From: Stratiolaelaps scimitus
Lineage: Eukaryota; Arthropoda; Arachnida; Mesostigmata; Laelapidae
DNA: 64,000 nt
Assembly: GCA_019614645.1 (NCBI GenBank)
Contig: JABWDB010000014.1
Coordinates: 2,046,001 to 2,110,000 of the forward strand
Direction: 5' to 3'
This document shows positions 33,900-45,999 of this stretch, piece after piece. The position numbers were made by a program, and so were the translations under genes. Below the pieces are notes generated by a model. It searched no databases. It was given only the letters and a program-made list of their open reading frames with translations, and had not been told where the DNA came from. Every line of letters begins with the position of its first letter. The first letter of the stretch is position 1.

Positions 33900-35012
33900 A
33901 CCATCACCACCTTCATCCGCGGCGTACGGCGGCGACGGCGGCCGCGGTGGCGGCTTCTCCAATGACAGCATCACAGTAAACGAAGAGTCTGTCCAACGAG
34001 CGGACGGTTCGCTCAGCGGATAGCTCGACGTTCGATTTTGATCGCTGAACAGCATCGCCTATCGCAGTATTCACCCCTTTTCTTGCTCGCTCTTTACGGG
34101 GCCATATCAAGTCAGCCATTGCGGCAGATATCTGCCCGTTATCAGCGGGTAGACAACATGACCAGGCGGACAACATGCACCATCTGCCGTCCACACGATG
34201 GCACCGCCACCACCGCCACTGTTGACGCGTACGAAAGTAAGCGATTTTCAGGTCAAACGCGCGCGCCAGCAAACATAATGCCAATGCCAGCAACATTTAT
34301 ATATATATATCACTTCGCTGCACTCCTGTTATTTTTAGCTCAGTATTTCTGCATTGTCAGCTGGCATCCTCTGCTCTTTTGTCTATCTGCCTGTCCTCCC
34401 CCTACAGTTTCTTCTCGTTGTCGCTCACACGATGTATGAATGAGGTATTGTTTTACTTCGCCATACTTCAGAGAGGTACTTCATCATTTTCGTTATGGAG
34501 TGAGTAGCGAGGCAGGAGCGATTACCGAGCGGAGTTACGGCTAAAAACGACCTGCTACGGTCTCTATGCGAGGCTCCCGTGTTGTGTCGTGCTCACAATC
34601 ACATTGCTTAGTCAGATTGACCGCTGGCTGTCAGGACCCAGCGGCAGTGACCCCCCCCTTGAACAAAATCTGTGTGCCGTATGACCTACCATAGATGTGC
34701 TTTGTTCGACACTTCGTTCTCCCGGCTGTTGTTATCTTTATCTTGGTCGCAAACCATACACTGGGACCGGTGATCATCGAGGCTGGCTCGCACCCGATAA
34801 TTAACATCAGCGAAGTCGCTGCTGCTGCTGCTGCTGCCGCCGCCGCCGCCGCCACGACCGTCGCGATAGAAGTTCTGCCTCAGCAACACGCGTATAAATG
34901 AGGATCTAGCGAGTTGTGATTTGCAACACTTGGTTCTTTTTGTAGAACAATCCCGCACTGATTCTATGTATTATTTAGTGTTAGTGATAGAGGAACGTTT
35001 GATAATTATCTT
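33900..35012. repeat. Triplet-rich zone including (CTG)n(CCG)n at 34818-34853
   Basis: A CGG/GGC-rich stretch (33918-33955) and a 36-bp run of GCT units passing into GCC units (34818-34853). ORFs through these are polyalanine-type or polyserine-type artefacts. Confidence 0.7.
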
Positions 35013-35075
35013 TTATTATTATTATTATTATTAACTTATTATTGTTAATATTATTATTATTAAACTTATTATTAA
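35013..35075. repeat. (ATT)n microsatellite
   Basis: An interrupted ATT/TTA trinucleotide run of about 60 bp. Confidence 0.9.
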
Positions 35076-35786
35076 ATAGATCAAGTCCAGTAGCAACACA
35101 GGGGGGCAGTCCTGCCCATCTTGCCCATATGCGATTCTTATTCTATTTGATGTGAATAATATATGCTCATGGCAAGGCAAGAAACTCATGAGAACTGGAG
35201 GCGGCTGGATGTCGGAGTCCTCTTTGCTGCAGCGACAGTGAGACCGCGACGTGCGGATATTAACGGGTCGTTGACGGCCGTAACGGCTCATATGAATACA
35301 CGATCACTGTCCATTGTCCCCCAATGGCGACCTTCCAGCTCCCTCACGCTGCCTCTCTCTCTCTCCCCCTCTCTCGCTAGCTCTCTCTTTCAAATATGGA
35401 TGCCTGTTCATACTCATACATTTATTGAATTATCATCATGATTGTTTCTCGGAGGGAATGCAATATCCGGAGATGGAATGTCTTCTCATATGTGATTACC
35501 ACTGCTACACTTGAGCTGGTCTCGGGAGAGAGAGAGGGAGGGGTGAGTGTGATAGATTTGTATGGAATATTTAGGCTGCTGGCACGTATTGTTGTCGTAT
35601 TTTATTGTCGGGCCATGAAAGTCAAGCCAATATGAAGGGTTCGATGCGTTGAAAGCTGCACTTAAAACAAACAAAATAGAAACTAGTCTATACAGCAATT
35701 GAGATCGGATGCCGAAGAGCGATGTGGATATAATATAACCGCGGTCATAAAACTTGTTGGACGGCCGATAGCCGAAAGTACTAAAC

Positions 35787-35793
35787 ATATATA

Positions 35794-35831
<38 letters not shown>

Positions 35832-35885
35832 TTATTATACTCCTATATATTGCTACCACAAGTAGAAGTATATAGGAGTATAATA
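35787..35885. repeat. (TA)n run followed by a 17-bp perfect stem-loop
   Basis: After a TA run (to about 35827), the arms tattatactcctatata (35833-35849) and its exact reverse complement (35869-35885) enclose a 19-base loop. The arms contain CTCC/GGAG, so this is not only an AT dinucleotide effect. Confidence 0.85.
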
Positions 35886-36259
35886 GTACCTGCATCTTCT
35901 TCATGTTGTGACTTCGGACGGAGAGCTTTTTCGCATTGTTTTTTTTATTTTACCACCTCATTTAACTTTTACGATTTTTTTTGACGAAATGCTTTTCAAT
36001 GTTTCAAACACCAATAATCCAAATTCGTTTCTGTGTAATCCTTACCAGCAGCCGTTACTCACGAATCATAGGTGTACGAATTGTATGCAAGCCGCAAATG
36101 CGATATTCAATATAGTAGTCCAGAGCAGCGTTCCTTGTTTTCCATCTATCAAAAAATCAAATACTTTCAATCTAAAAATCAACGAATCAACTGATCCGTG
36201 TTATTAATGCAGGTTCAACGACTTTCAGTTACCAACATTTGACATGACCATTATTTGAT

Positions 36260-36287
36260 GATATATATATATATATATATATATATT
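36260..36287. repeat. (TA)n microsatellite
   Basis: About 27 bases of TA repeat in non-coding DNA. Confidence 0.9.
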
Positions 36288-36493
36288 ATGTGATACGCTA
36301 TACAAAACATTTCATTAGCTCAGTGTCTCTCAATCAGCCTGCTCATATTGATGTCGTCAGTATGCTATATATTATATATAACATGGGCCAAATTAGCATA
36401 CGCTTGTACAGATTTCACGGACGGACAAACGCGCATGCAGCGCTGTCTAGAAATCCTGAATTACTTAGACAGACAGTCCCCTGGTCGCCGGTG

Positions 36494-36635
36494 CTTCTAC
36501 ACCAGATAGTTGTTACTCGTCACTATCGGATCTTGAAAAAAAACGGCCACCTCCGTTCCACAAGGACCTCAATCGATGCTATGCGCATCTTCGAACACTG
36601 CCAAATGCAGAGATAATGTCTTCTACACCAGATAG
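36494..36635. mobile_element. 110-bp insert between perfect 16-bp direct repeats
   Basis: The sequence cttctacaccagatag occurs at 36494-36509 and again at 36620-36635. The 110 bp between them is not similar to its surroundings or to the hairpin retroposons. On the minus strand it contains AACGG-AGGTGG-CCGTT followed at once by T8, like a hairpin plus a Pol III-type T-run stop. The duplication length matches those of the short retroposons, so this may be another retroposed small sequence. Its source is unknown. Confidence 0.45.
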
Positions 36636-38126
36636 CCATAACGTGGCAAGCACAGAGTTGCACAGGCTCATACCCTTGTATACGAGTGTAAGGTTGTCAA
36701 AGATGGCGTTCCGGGATGTTGCGTATCGTTGAAATGAATAATGAAAAACAATTCCTATTCAGCGTGGCGTATCAACGCTGTTCACAAGACGAATTCATGA
36801 ATCGGTTGCTATGCAAAAGTTCGCCACCGTAATCAGAGCGATATCGGTTGACCTTCCCTAACTCTGGAATTGTCTTGCAGAGTTCCATGTGCAGACATAT
36901 TTGATAGTGTACATTAAACCATAGCACATACACTCTTACACATCAGGTCCCGCTGATTAACGAACAAACCCGTCGTCAGCTCTGCAGTGCATGACGAGAA
37001 GGAAGCGTTATCTCGTCCACATTCGCCGTCTATATATAATACAATACACGTAGATCTACTACATGGCCAATTCAACCAGCATAATTACGTACTTATCTAC
37101 TACTGACACCATTATGGCATTCAGAGCTCCTGCCACGACAATTTTCCCACACGTATCGGTGATATATATATACACACATACACACAGACACATACACAGA
37201 CAATACGCTTACGCTCGCAGGCGGGTTGATTTGCCAATGTAGGATGTACTGCGCCGTGCCTTGACGCCGTCCGTAGACAAGTGTACAGCAGGCTCACGAC
37301 TAGGGCCGATCCGCTGCTGTCGCCGGCGGAGAGCCAATGCGCCCGAAATGAATTGGCGAGCTGACGGTGTAGCTTCCGAGGAGCGCGGCGGAGCCACGCA
37401 ACACCACTTACGGTGGGGCTCTTGGCGACGCGACGCGACTGGTCGAGACGATGAAGACGAAAGCACAAAAACGATGAGGGTGATTAGGGCAACACAACGA
37501 CAATACGATAAGATGGAATCCGATGCCGGGGCACAGACACCTCTCGAGGTCCCGGACAGTTCCCACGGAAGTAGCAGACGATTGGTTTTCTGCCGGCAGC
37601 TACCACTAGTACCACTGCTGCTTCGTAGATAGTACGACTGCGTTGGCTACGCGTCCAGCCGCGGCGGTTGCTGCTCGTCACGGTACGCCAAGTGGCGGGT
37701 TTCTCCTAGATCCCAGATCTTAGCATTTTGTCTCGTGCCGTCATCAGCAGATGCGGTTGCGTTGTCGATGGCATGAAGGGGGGGACACCGTTCACATCGT
37801 GTCGCCCCCTGTGACGCGATTCGGTCGCAGCGAGCCGTCCCAAGGACAACCGTGCTCTGTTTCGAGTAACGCGCAGTACTAACTGCAGTGCTTAGCACGC
37901 ATTCGATTTGGAGCCGATAGCTACGGTACGTGTACCTGTCCCTTTGTGACTGCGATGAGGTTCACGGTGGCGGACCGGGGGAAGCTTCGTCGGACGGGAA
38001 GATCTGTAAACATGCACCTGTCAATATTTCATATCTTGAACAGAAGCGAAATAGGAAGAACTTCGAATTTCGCTCCTTGTCAACGATTACCGCTACCACG
38101 CAGATAGGCCTGTTGTGCCTCGATGG
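36636..38126. other. Non-coding stretch with CpG-rich part
   Basis: About 37230-37890 is CpG-rich and gives overlapping ORFs on both strands without domains. The rest is ordinary. It could hold an untranslated exon or promoter, but no splice pattern can be supported. Confidence 0.4.
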
Positions 38127-38162
38127 TATATATATATATATATGGTGTGTGTGTGTGTGTGT
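38127..38162. repeat. Compound (TA)n(GT)n microsatellite
   Basis: A TA run of about 17 bases passes directly into a GT run of about 19 bases. Confidence 0.95.
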
Positions 38163-38398
38163 GGGAAATGTTACCTGTATCTGTAGCCATTAACATCCTA
38201 CTTACGTCCCGCGCTCGTTCGGATGATAGCTATTATATCCGAATTATTTACTTTGCCCCGTCGTAGGGCGCTTGCCTCCCATTTGCGCCGTGAGAATTTC
38301 GCCCTCCGTACTGTTGGAGGATATTTATAACCGTAAGAGATCGCTCAGCCTCTGTCTGCGGCACATATGTTGTAAGCGAGATTATATATTATATATAC

Positions 38399-38402
<4 letters not shown>

Positions 38403-38433
<31 letters not shown>
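38403..38433. repeat. (TA)n microsatellite
   Basis: About 31 bases of TA repeat. Confidence 0.95.
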
Positions 38434-38436
<3 letters not shown>

Positions 38437-39702
38437 CGCTTTCTATAACAAGTTTTGTAGTGAGGGTAACCGATGTGATGTCTCACACCGGTGTATTTAG
38501 CGTCGAGGATACTTGTCTGCTGCGTACCAATCCCACCTTGTATTAAAAATAAAACGGAAAAACATTTCCACACATCAGACGTAAGTGAAAGTGATAATTC
38601 CAAAACAGGGAACAATTAAAATCGGCTGTGGACGCCGGTTGATTAATCAAATGTTTGCGATGTAGGTGGCGAAATGATGTTGACGAATGACACAATACTA
38701 ACATCAACTTCGAGCCGACTTTGCTTCGGCGGCAGAACCCTGATTTCGATATAGATGATAATTGAATAAATCTGTGAGGCGATCTTTCGACTAAGATTGT
38801 GTAAATGAAATTATTGATCTCAGCTTATTGATCTCTAGCTGTGCCTTTATTTGATTACATCTCTTGTTCAAGTTGAACTTGATTACCAAAATATCAATCA
38901 CAATGACGCAAATTACCCAGCGTATTGTCGTCCTTTTCAAAAATTCTGACTCTGTTGTTGTATAAACAGCACGCGAATGGCGTACATCTTCAATCAGCAC
39001 AAATATACCGCCATAAAATGCGGTGGTGTCAGCAGATTCGAGACATGCAATATATATAAACGAATGGTTCAACTTCTCCCGAAAAGAAAGAAAATTTTCA
39101 ACTCGATAGTCTTCCAGTGTACGCCATTTTCGATGGTGTGATCTTTAAATGAAACTTGCCATTTTTTCTATATTTCAAATGAAATTATACTAGAAATAGT
39201 TAATCTACCGAATTCGCAGATGACGTACGAAAGATGGCAGTGGGTTTAGAGTCAACCTTCAATAACATTAAGTTCACCATAACATTCAACAGGCTGGAAC
39301 AGGATTCGCTCTATTTGTGTATGCTCAATGAATCGACGAAGGGCTCAGCGGGACGCTGAGCTGCTCATGTATTTCAAGGACACTAACTGACATATGTCAT
39401 CGTCCACAATAGAAGACAGCTGTGGGCGAACCCCCCCCTTTTTTTGACGTCGCTGAAAATGCAGATGCTACATATTCACAATCTAGGAAACTGTCGAATC
39501 TGTTGTTTCGGCTGGATAATCAATGTCGTCGATTAACTCACGATACCTTGCTCAGTTTGTTTCCGTCTGTCGGTGTGGGAGAGATGTTCACGAGCCGTTC
39601 TCAGTTACCGTCCCATCGAGATAACTTGTACCATTCTCATTCGGAGGTGTTGCCAGTGCTAAGTCATTCTTCGCATGACTATAGTAGTGAACCGAGCCTA
39701 TA

Positions 39703-39746
39703 CTATATATATATATATATATATAATATATATATATTATATATTA
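39703..39746. repeat. Interrupted (TA)n microsatellite
   Basis: About 44 bases of TA repeat with phase changes (ataata). Confidence 0.9.
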
Positions 39747-40039
39747 GTAGTGATAGTCGATTATTAAGCGACGGTGCAGTGGGGCGTGGAGGGTGCAGCT
39801 GGGTCCGCAGTGCTGTGTTCGCTGTGTTATGGCGGCACCAGCAGCGCATGTTATCTATAATGCATATATATATATAATATATTTATATAATAGGTGGTGC
39901 TTGAGTGTGTTCTGCGCGTATGCCTGTATTTGTGTTCATTCTACTTCAACGTAACTCAAAGTGATGGAAGGCCGCGCCATTCGTTCGCTTTTTTTTACTA
40001 ACGTCTAACGACGACGACGAGGAGAAGGACAAGAAGAAG

Positions 40040-41100
40040 AAGAATTCAACTGCTGCTTGAAACGAACTCTTCGAACCAGTAGGTAGCTAGCTGCTGGTTG
40101 ACCGGCCGCTTGAATAACGTTGAACGACGCGGTTCGCTCATCAAGCGGGCTCGCAGACCGACCGACCGACTGACAGACAGTCGGACCCAGCGAGCTGTAT
40201 ACTACTACTACAGAACTACCACTACTGCATGTTATCCAACTAACTCACTTCTGGTTAGCTGCTGCTGCCGCCACTTCTACTAGTGCTACAACAACCACCA
40301 CCCATGATGATGCATGCAGTGCTGCTGCTGCTGTTGCTGGTGCTGCTGTTGATGGCAATGAGTGAGCGGGTGAGCGCCTGACGAACCGACTACGTCGTAG
40401 AGTGTTTGCTTGGAATAGTTAAGAAAGCTGGATAATACCACGGCTGCCACGGCTGCCGCGGCCGCGGTCGCCACAGCCGCCGGCGCTGTGTTCCGCGACG
40501 AGGGCGACGACTATTATTACTGCTGCTACGACTACTCTCACTCGTGCGTAGTATGGAACTAGACTAGACTAGTCTAGTGAAGTGAAGAACGTGAAGTCTC
40601 GTGAAGTGAGGGCCGCGCCTGTACCTCCGCTTAACCACGGCTACCGCTGCTGTTGCTGGCATTGCCGACGACGGAGGAAGCCACCCGAGGCCGGACGGCT
40701 GCTGTCACGCCTGCGAGCCCAGACGGCTGAGAACGTCAATGTCTGCAGCGCGCACGGCCGCACAGACGGCGTGCGCTCTGGAGGCTTCGTCGCACGCTCT
40801 GTCGGTAGCGTTGCGTTGAACTGTGCCAATTCAATGATGTGTGGTAAGGATAGTAAGCAGCAGCAGAGGAGGCGGCGGCGGCGGCTCCGCCGCTGGTGAT
40901 GTTGTTATTGTGATTGTTGTTGCTGTCTCTGTGGTCGTTGCCGTCGCTGGTGTCGTTGGCTGGCTTTGTCACCTTCGCCGTGATCGCCGTTGAACTTGAG
41001 TGATGCCTCAAGGTTCCTCTCCATCTCGTTCGTGCGTAACTATCGCTCTTCATTGGTGATGACTGAGCCGATCGATCGATGGCAGGTCGAGTGGCTGGAC
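40040..41100. other. CpG/CAG-rich island, possible promoter or 5' UTR
   Basis: A second island of CpG, CAG/CTG and CGG repeats: a GACC/GACT run (40158-40180), a CTG run (40318-40350) and CGG runs (40867-40890). It includes a palindromic actagactagtctagt near 40563-40578. It resembles the island near 10 kb. No conserved coding segment is seen. Confidence 0.3.
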
Positions 41101-43470
41101 GAGTGCTTATGTCAACGAGTCGTTCCAGTCTAGGCAGGCGTCTCCACCGCGGCTAACAGACGAATCGAATTGAAAGGAAAAGCGACCATATCGACAAGGG
41201 AAGAGGCACTGGAACAAGCAGCTACAGAAGGAGATGATTCGCGCGTAGGGGACGCGAGGGCCGGGGGACCCTGGCGGGGGAGGACACAAGTTCGCGTTTA
41301 TCGTACAGGCGCAGAGCAGGCATTTTTGTAGAGTTGCTTTTTTTTCTGTGTACTTTAGCTCAAGTACTGTAAAATGCTTCGCATGGATAATAGAGAAGAG
41401 GTACAAATCGTGGAGCGAGGCCTACTCCGGCGTCTTCTCTTGTCCAGTGGACACACACACACACACACTTGATATTCTGGTAATAACTCCGTTGCAATGA
41501 CGCTTCCTATGAAGAGGATTGAATGAATTATCACCACATCGTCGTTTAGGTATATGCTATGGTTATGATGTGAAAAGCGGCACTAAATTCAACTGGGCGA
41601 TATTTACGGTGACGACAATGTTTCACAATCGTAGTATAAAAAAAGGTGTGTGTGGTGTGTGTGTTCGTGTTTATTTAAGAGTAGATCTGTCCTTGAAATA
41701 TGAAAAGTTATAGTGTTTTTCGAAGAAACAACTAACAATTTGCCACTCTTCGGTGGTGAGTTTACTGTTGACAAGTAAACGCCAATGCAGTCACAATCGT
41801 GTACTCATGCAAACGAACGCATGTAGCTGTTGGTTGTTTTATTGTACTATAAATGGTACTAGATATCGCATGAGTATACATGGCACGCTGAGGGTATAAC
41901 AGCATGCTTAGTGAAGAAATGTTTGAAACGTGAGTTGTGTCAATAATTTCGATGCTTTTCTCGCCAACTCTGAAGTAAACGCAAAAAGCATCTATTCACA
42001 ATCGGCCCAGTGATGGCCGGCGCGAAGAACCCTGAAGTCCGAGAGCGAGAAGTGATACCAGTACCTCGTACCATGTAGCGAATGATCACATATTATAGTA
42101 ACAGGTACTGGACCCGTTTAAGTCGAACACTTTTGGGCACGGCAGACTGGAGTGCTTAGATCGCAAGCTTATCAATATGTCAATGTCTACAGGCCGACTT
42201 GGGTGAACGTAGTTCTTGAATACCTTGCAGGTTCGACTACAGCTCGACTATTTTATATATATATTATACTTGTTCGTGAATGTTTCGTCCGTTTCGCTAA
42301 CGCCTACGACCATGAAATAACGCTTCATCAACATGATTATTATGAGATCAACATCGTCCTATTATTGTTCAGCGCACAACCAAGCGTCGTTGGTAAATCC
42401 GATGATGTTAGTCGCCACTGCTGTCATATGGGATAAAGTGGCCTCGTCACCTTCTCCGCAACCTCTGGATGCGAAGAGATCGCGAGAGCGGTAACAATGA
42501 CAACTCAAGGCTGACTGCGGCTCCTCGACAAGGCCCAAAGCCACGAGTTCAACTAGGTAGCCGGACGGACACCATTAGTACATCGTGTTATAGTTAGGCA
42601 GAATGAGACAAGCGTATACTCACGAGGCTATCAGTCAACCAGCTGGAATGTTGTCCATGCCGGCAATTCTTTGCAGGGACACGTTTACACTGTTTTGCTG
42701 GTCATAATTGCATGCTTCTGAGATATCCTCAGACGTACATTATCTACACCTATGTCTAAATTGTTTTATTTTGATCCGAGGTCGAAAGGGCTGACCAGCG
42801 TGCTCCTCGAAAAGTCTCGAACCATGTCTTCGCTAATGAACGGCGTGGTTTTTTTTTCTTGTACGATTTGCAAACGACTGCATTGGCTGTTGTCCGACAC
42901 AGTATGTGCTTAAATCACCTCTTTGCTAATTATGCCTAGTCAGTCATCGCGTTGGTGCTGCTCCCTCGATAAACGCGATGCGTTATTGGGAACGGCCAAA
43001 TGCAAAATCGTAACATTGAAATCGAGAGCCATTCCGTATAAAGTGTCTAGAGCTACTTGTATAGACAATCTGCTTGCTTTGGATTATTTTGAATAAAATT
43101 CAAGCTGTGGTAGCTCCACTTGGTGTCGGTTTCGAGTGCTCTACGCTCTGTCTTCGAGAACAGCTAGCATATAATAGATACGCATTTTGTACAATGTGCA
43201 AGGTAATTAAAACAAGAATGGTTGCATACTCTCGTAATTCGACCTGCGGTGAGGAGTATATCTTTGCAATTCACATCGTCCTAATGGGCATCCTATGATT
43301 AAATATAAATTGCCAAATTCACAACGCCATTTTACCAGAACAATAACGATAATAGTAGTGTATTCACTCGAATGCGCGTTTTCTTAAAATTGATTCTGTT
43401 TACTCATGAGCAAACAGAACACACTACTCTGTGCCATGGCAACAAAATCAATGTGATGACAACTATAGCC
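41101..43470. other. Non-coding stretch
   Basis: Short (CA)n near 41452-41468 and (GT)n near 41646-41664. No gene recognised. Confidence 0.5.
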
Positions 43471-43526
43471 ATAATAATAATAATAATAATTAATAATAAT
43501 AATAAATTAATAATAATAATAATAAT
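43471..43526. repeat. (AAT)n microsatellite
   Basis: About 56 bp of interrupted AAT/ATA trinucleotide repeat. Confidence 0.95.
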
Positions 43527-45308
43527 GAAAAATAACAACAACATTAAGTTAATGATAAGTTCGATCGTGCACAGCGTTTGTTCGGCTTTGTATTTCCATA
43601 CAAATGAGTTACGTAAGAATTACGCAACAATATCCATAGTTATGATATACGCAAGTACCTAGAACGAGTAGATATTTAGAGACAAAGATACAATGGACTG
43701 TGTGTGTGTCACATCGGTTTATTATTACGCGCAAAGGCAAGCCATGTGTGAATCCTGTCGCGTACTTCAACAGTCTAAAAGTTCGATTTCATCATCATCA
43801 TCGAGCTTGTCGCCTGTCTCGACACCCTCATCGGCAGCCACGCGGATGCCCGCGCCTCGGTGGTAGTCATCGTACAATTGAGCGGAACGAACGGTAGCAG
43901 CAGACGTCGACCGGACTGCGACAGTTGGCCGGGAGCAGGAGTAGTCGTCATGTCAGCTGCTGGCTATAGGTGTTCATTCGCGTCCAGTCATGAAAATGAA
44001 CTCATGTTACGTCGACGATTTTTTTCCGGCCAGACTTACGTTCGGAATCGCCTCTCGCGATCAGGCGCCGATTCCGATTACGCTCTGCTAGAGCTGTGCG
44101 CTAGCGGTGTTCGGCCGACGATAACGACGACATCGGGGGGTGGAGGGGCGAAAGACGATCGAATTTGGGAGTACAGGCAACAAATCAGAAGTGTCGATGA
44201 AATTCGAATGTTTTCAATGACGGTAGACCAATGGGCAAACAATCACAATGCGAGTACGTGTTTCACCCATTCGAATAATGATAACGATATTAATTATCCT
44301 CGTCGTCAGCTATCACTGTGATCAAATTAAATTCGAAATGTCGAATAGAGGTAAAAAGACAACGCAGCAGCGAGATGGTCGACGGACGACAAATAATAGA
44401 TGAACAAACGCTCTGACGACGCAATTGAATTGGCACTTATGGTGGACGGTCGTTCGATTGGCCAGCCAGCGAGACAGATAGATCGGCAGCATCAACGAAT
44501 TTGATCAAAGTCAACCGACTCGAGCAAACCTGTCTTTTCGGCAGAAAGATGAATTCATTTGCTCGTGCGCGCAACACACACACACACACGCACAGTTGTT
44601 GGTGATAACGAGTCGAGTGTGTGATGCCGCGCCGAATCTGCAAGTGAACAGCCTGTCTCTCCTTATTCACTCATCTTGGGCCACAGTCAACGAAATAATT
44701 ACCGCTCACGGCCGGCCGCTGCCGCCAACGTTCACTGTACCTGCAACCGGTATGTATCTATAATATAGTAAAAAATATATATACATATAATATAACCCGA
44801 TGCACGAGATCCAACTCGTGCCATATGTACGAATAGTGGCATAGTATTTGTAGAGGGGAAGCAACGAATCGAAGGAAAAATCCACGCTAGTAGTGATCGA
44901 GTCTTAACCAGGAGGCAGTGAAGACTTTTAGATGACGTAATACTCACGTAACCACACATACACACACAAACACACACACACACACACACGCAGATATAGA
45001 TTGATTTGCCTAGGAATCCAGTGACGGACTGAGCGTCGAGATGAACAAGAACGAGAAATACCGCTAAAATTGACGTAGATCTTGGCGTAAGAGCGAAACG
45101 ATGAATTAAACCCATTCTGGCTCTACGTACAATCGTACATAGATCGATAGTGACTGATTTCTCGTTTGCTTAATCAAAACCACCCGGTCGTGAATATAAT
45201 AATAACCTTTCAACTTTACGGGCTCGTTCACAGTAGGATTTTCCGTTTTTCTGAAGAAAGCTGAGACATCTGGGATGACCAAAACACTACTTCCAGGCCC
45301 CAATTTTG

Positions 45309-45310
<2 letters not shown>
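43527..45310. other. Non-coding stretch with (CA)n at 44951-44991
   Basis: The (CA)n run is about 40 bp with an AAA interruption. A 153-codon plus-strand frame (43860-44321) starts from GTG, has no domain I know and is not called. Confidence 0.5.

Positions 45311-45342
<32 letters not shown>
45311..45342. repeat. (TA)n microsatellite
   Basis: About 31 bases of TA repeat. Confidence 0.95.
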
Positions 45343-45345
<3 letters not shown>

Positions 45346-45959
45346 GCTAATATTGCTGTTCGAGAACAAAATAGCAGTAGGTCCTTGCCAAAGATGAAGT
45401 ACCACTAACGATAACGGCAGCGACAATGCTATACATTGATAGAGGCGCCTCTTGTTTTATAAAATAATTTAGAGCTGGGAAAAAGAGGCACAGAAGAGGT
45501 GTGCTAGATTGTATGTAAATGTCATATATTTACAATTAAATTTCATAAAATTTCCTTATCGAAAATAAATGTCCGTCGGTGGCCCGTCTACAAAGGGGCG
45601 AATATGTACCATTCGAGAGACTAAATTTATAGAAGTATTTTCACTAAATATCCCTGTTGGTATATCGTTTCAAGTAGATGTTTCGTGTTGCAGTGAAATC
45701 ATCCGCTGGTTTTGAACGGTGAATCCATATCGAAGCGCTTCCCCCGTTACTTAAAGCCAATAAGCCGTCACAAGCAATAGAAATGCCCCAAAAATAGACT
45801 ATTGAGCCTGATGATGCCCTTGACACAATTTGCCGCCTCCACGAGGGCATACAACTGTTGTTCTATAATGATCCATTGAAATTAGCTTGTCTTACAATCA
45901 GCTGCAAGATGATAAGCCATGATAGGAGCTGCCTAGGTTGTTTCAGACGGACAAGTGAA

Positions 45960-45999
45960 GTATATATATATACATATTTATATATATATATATATATAT
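45960..45999. repeat. (TA)n microsatellite with one interruption
   Basis: Two TA runs separated by catattta. Confidence 0.9.

Noticed and set aside
33913..34296. Minus-strand 127-codon ORF with a hydrophobic start
   Set aside because: Low-complexity triplet-rich DNA, no domain, and overlapping open frames on the other strand.
43860..44321. 153-codon plus-strand ORF
   Set aside because: GTG start, no recognisable domain, Asn/Thr/Ser-rich end. It could hide an exon but cannot be supported.
45808..45830. ctgatga, considered as a hammerhead ribozyme core
   Set aside because: No CGAAA partner and no flanking stems nearby.
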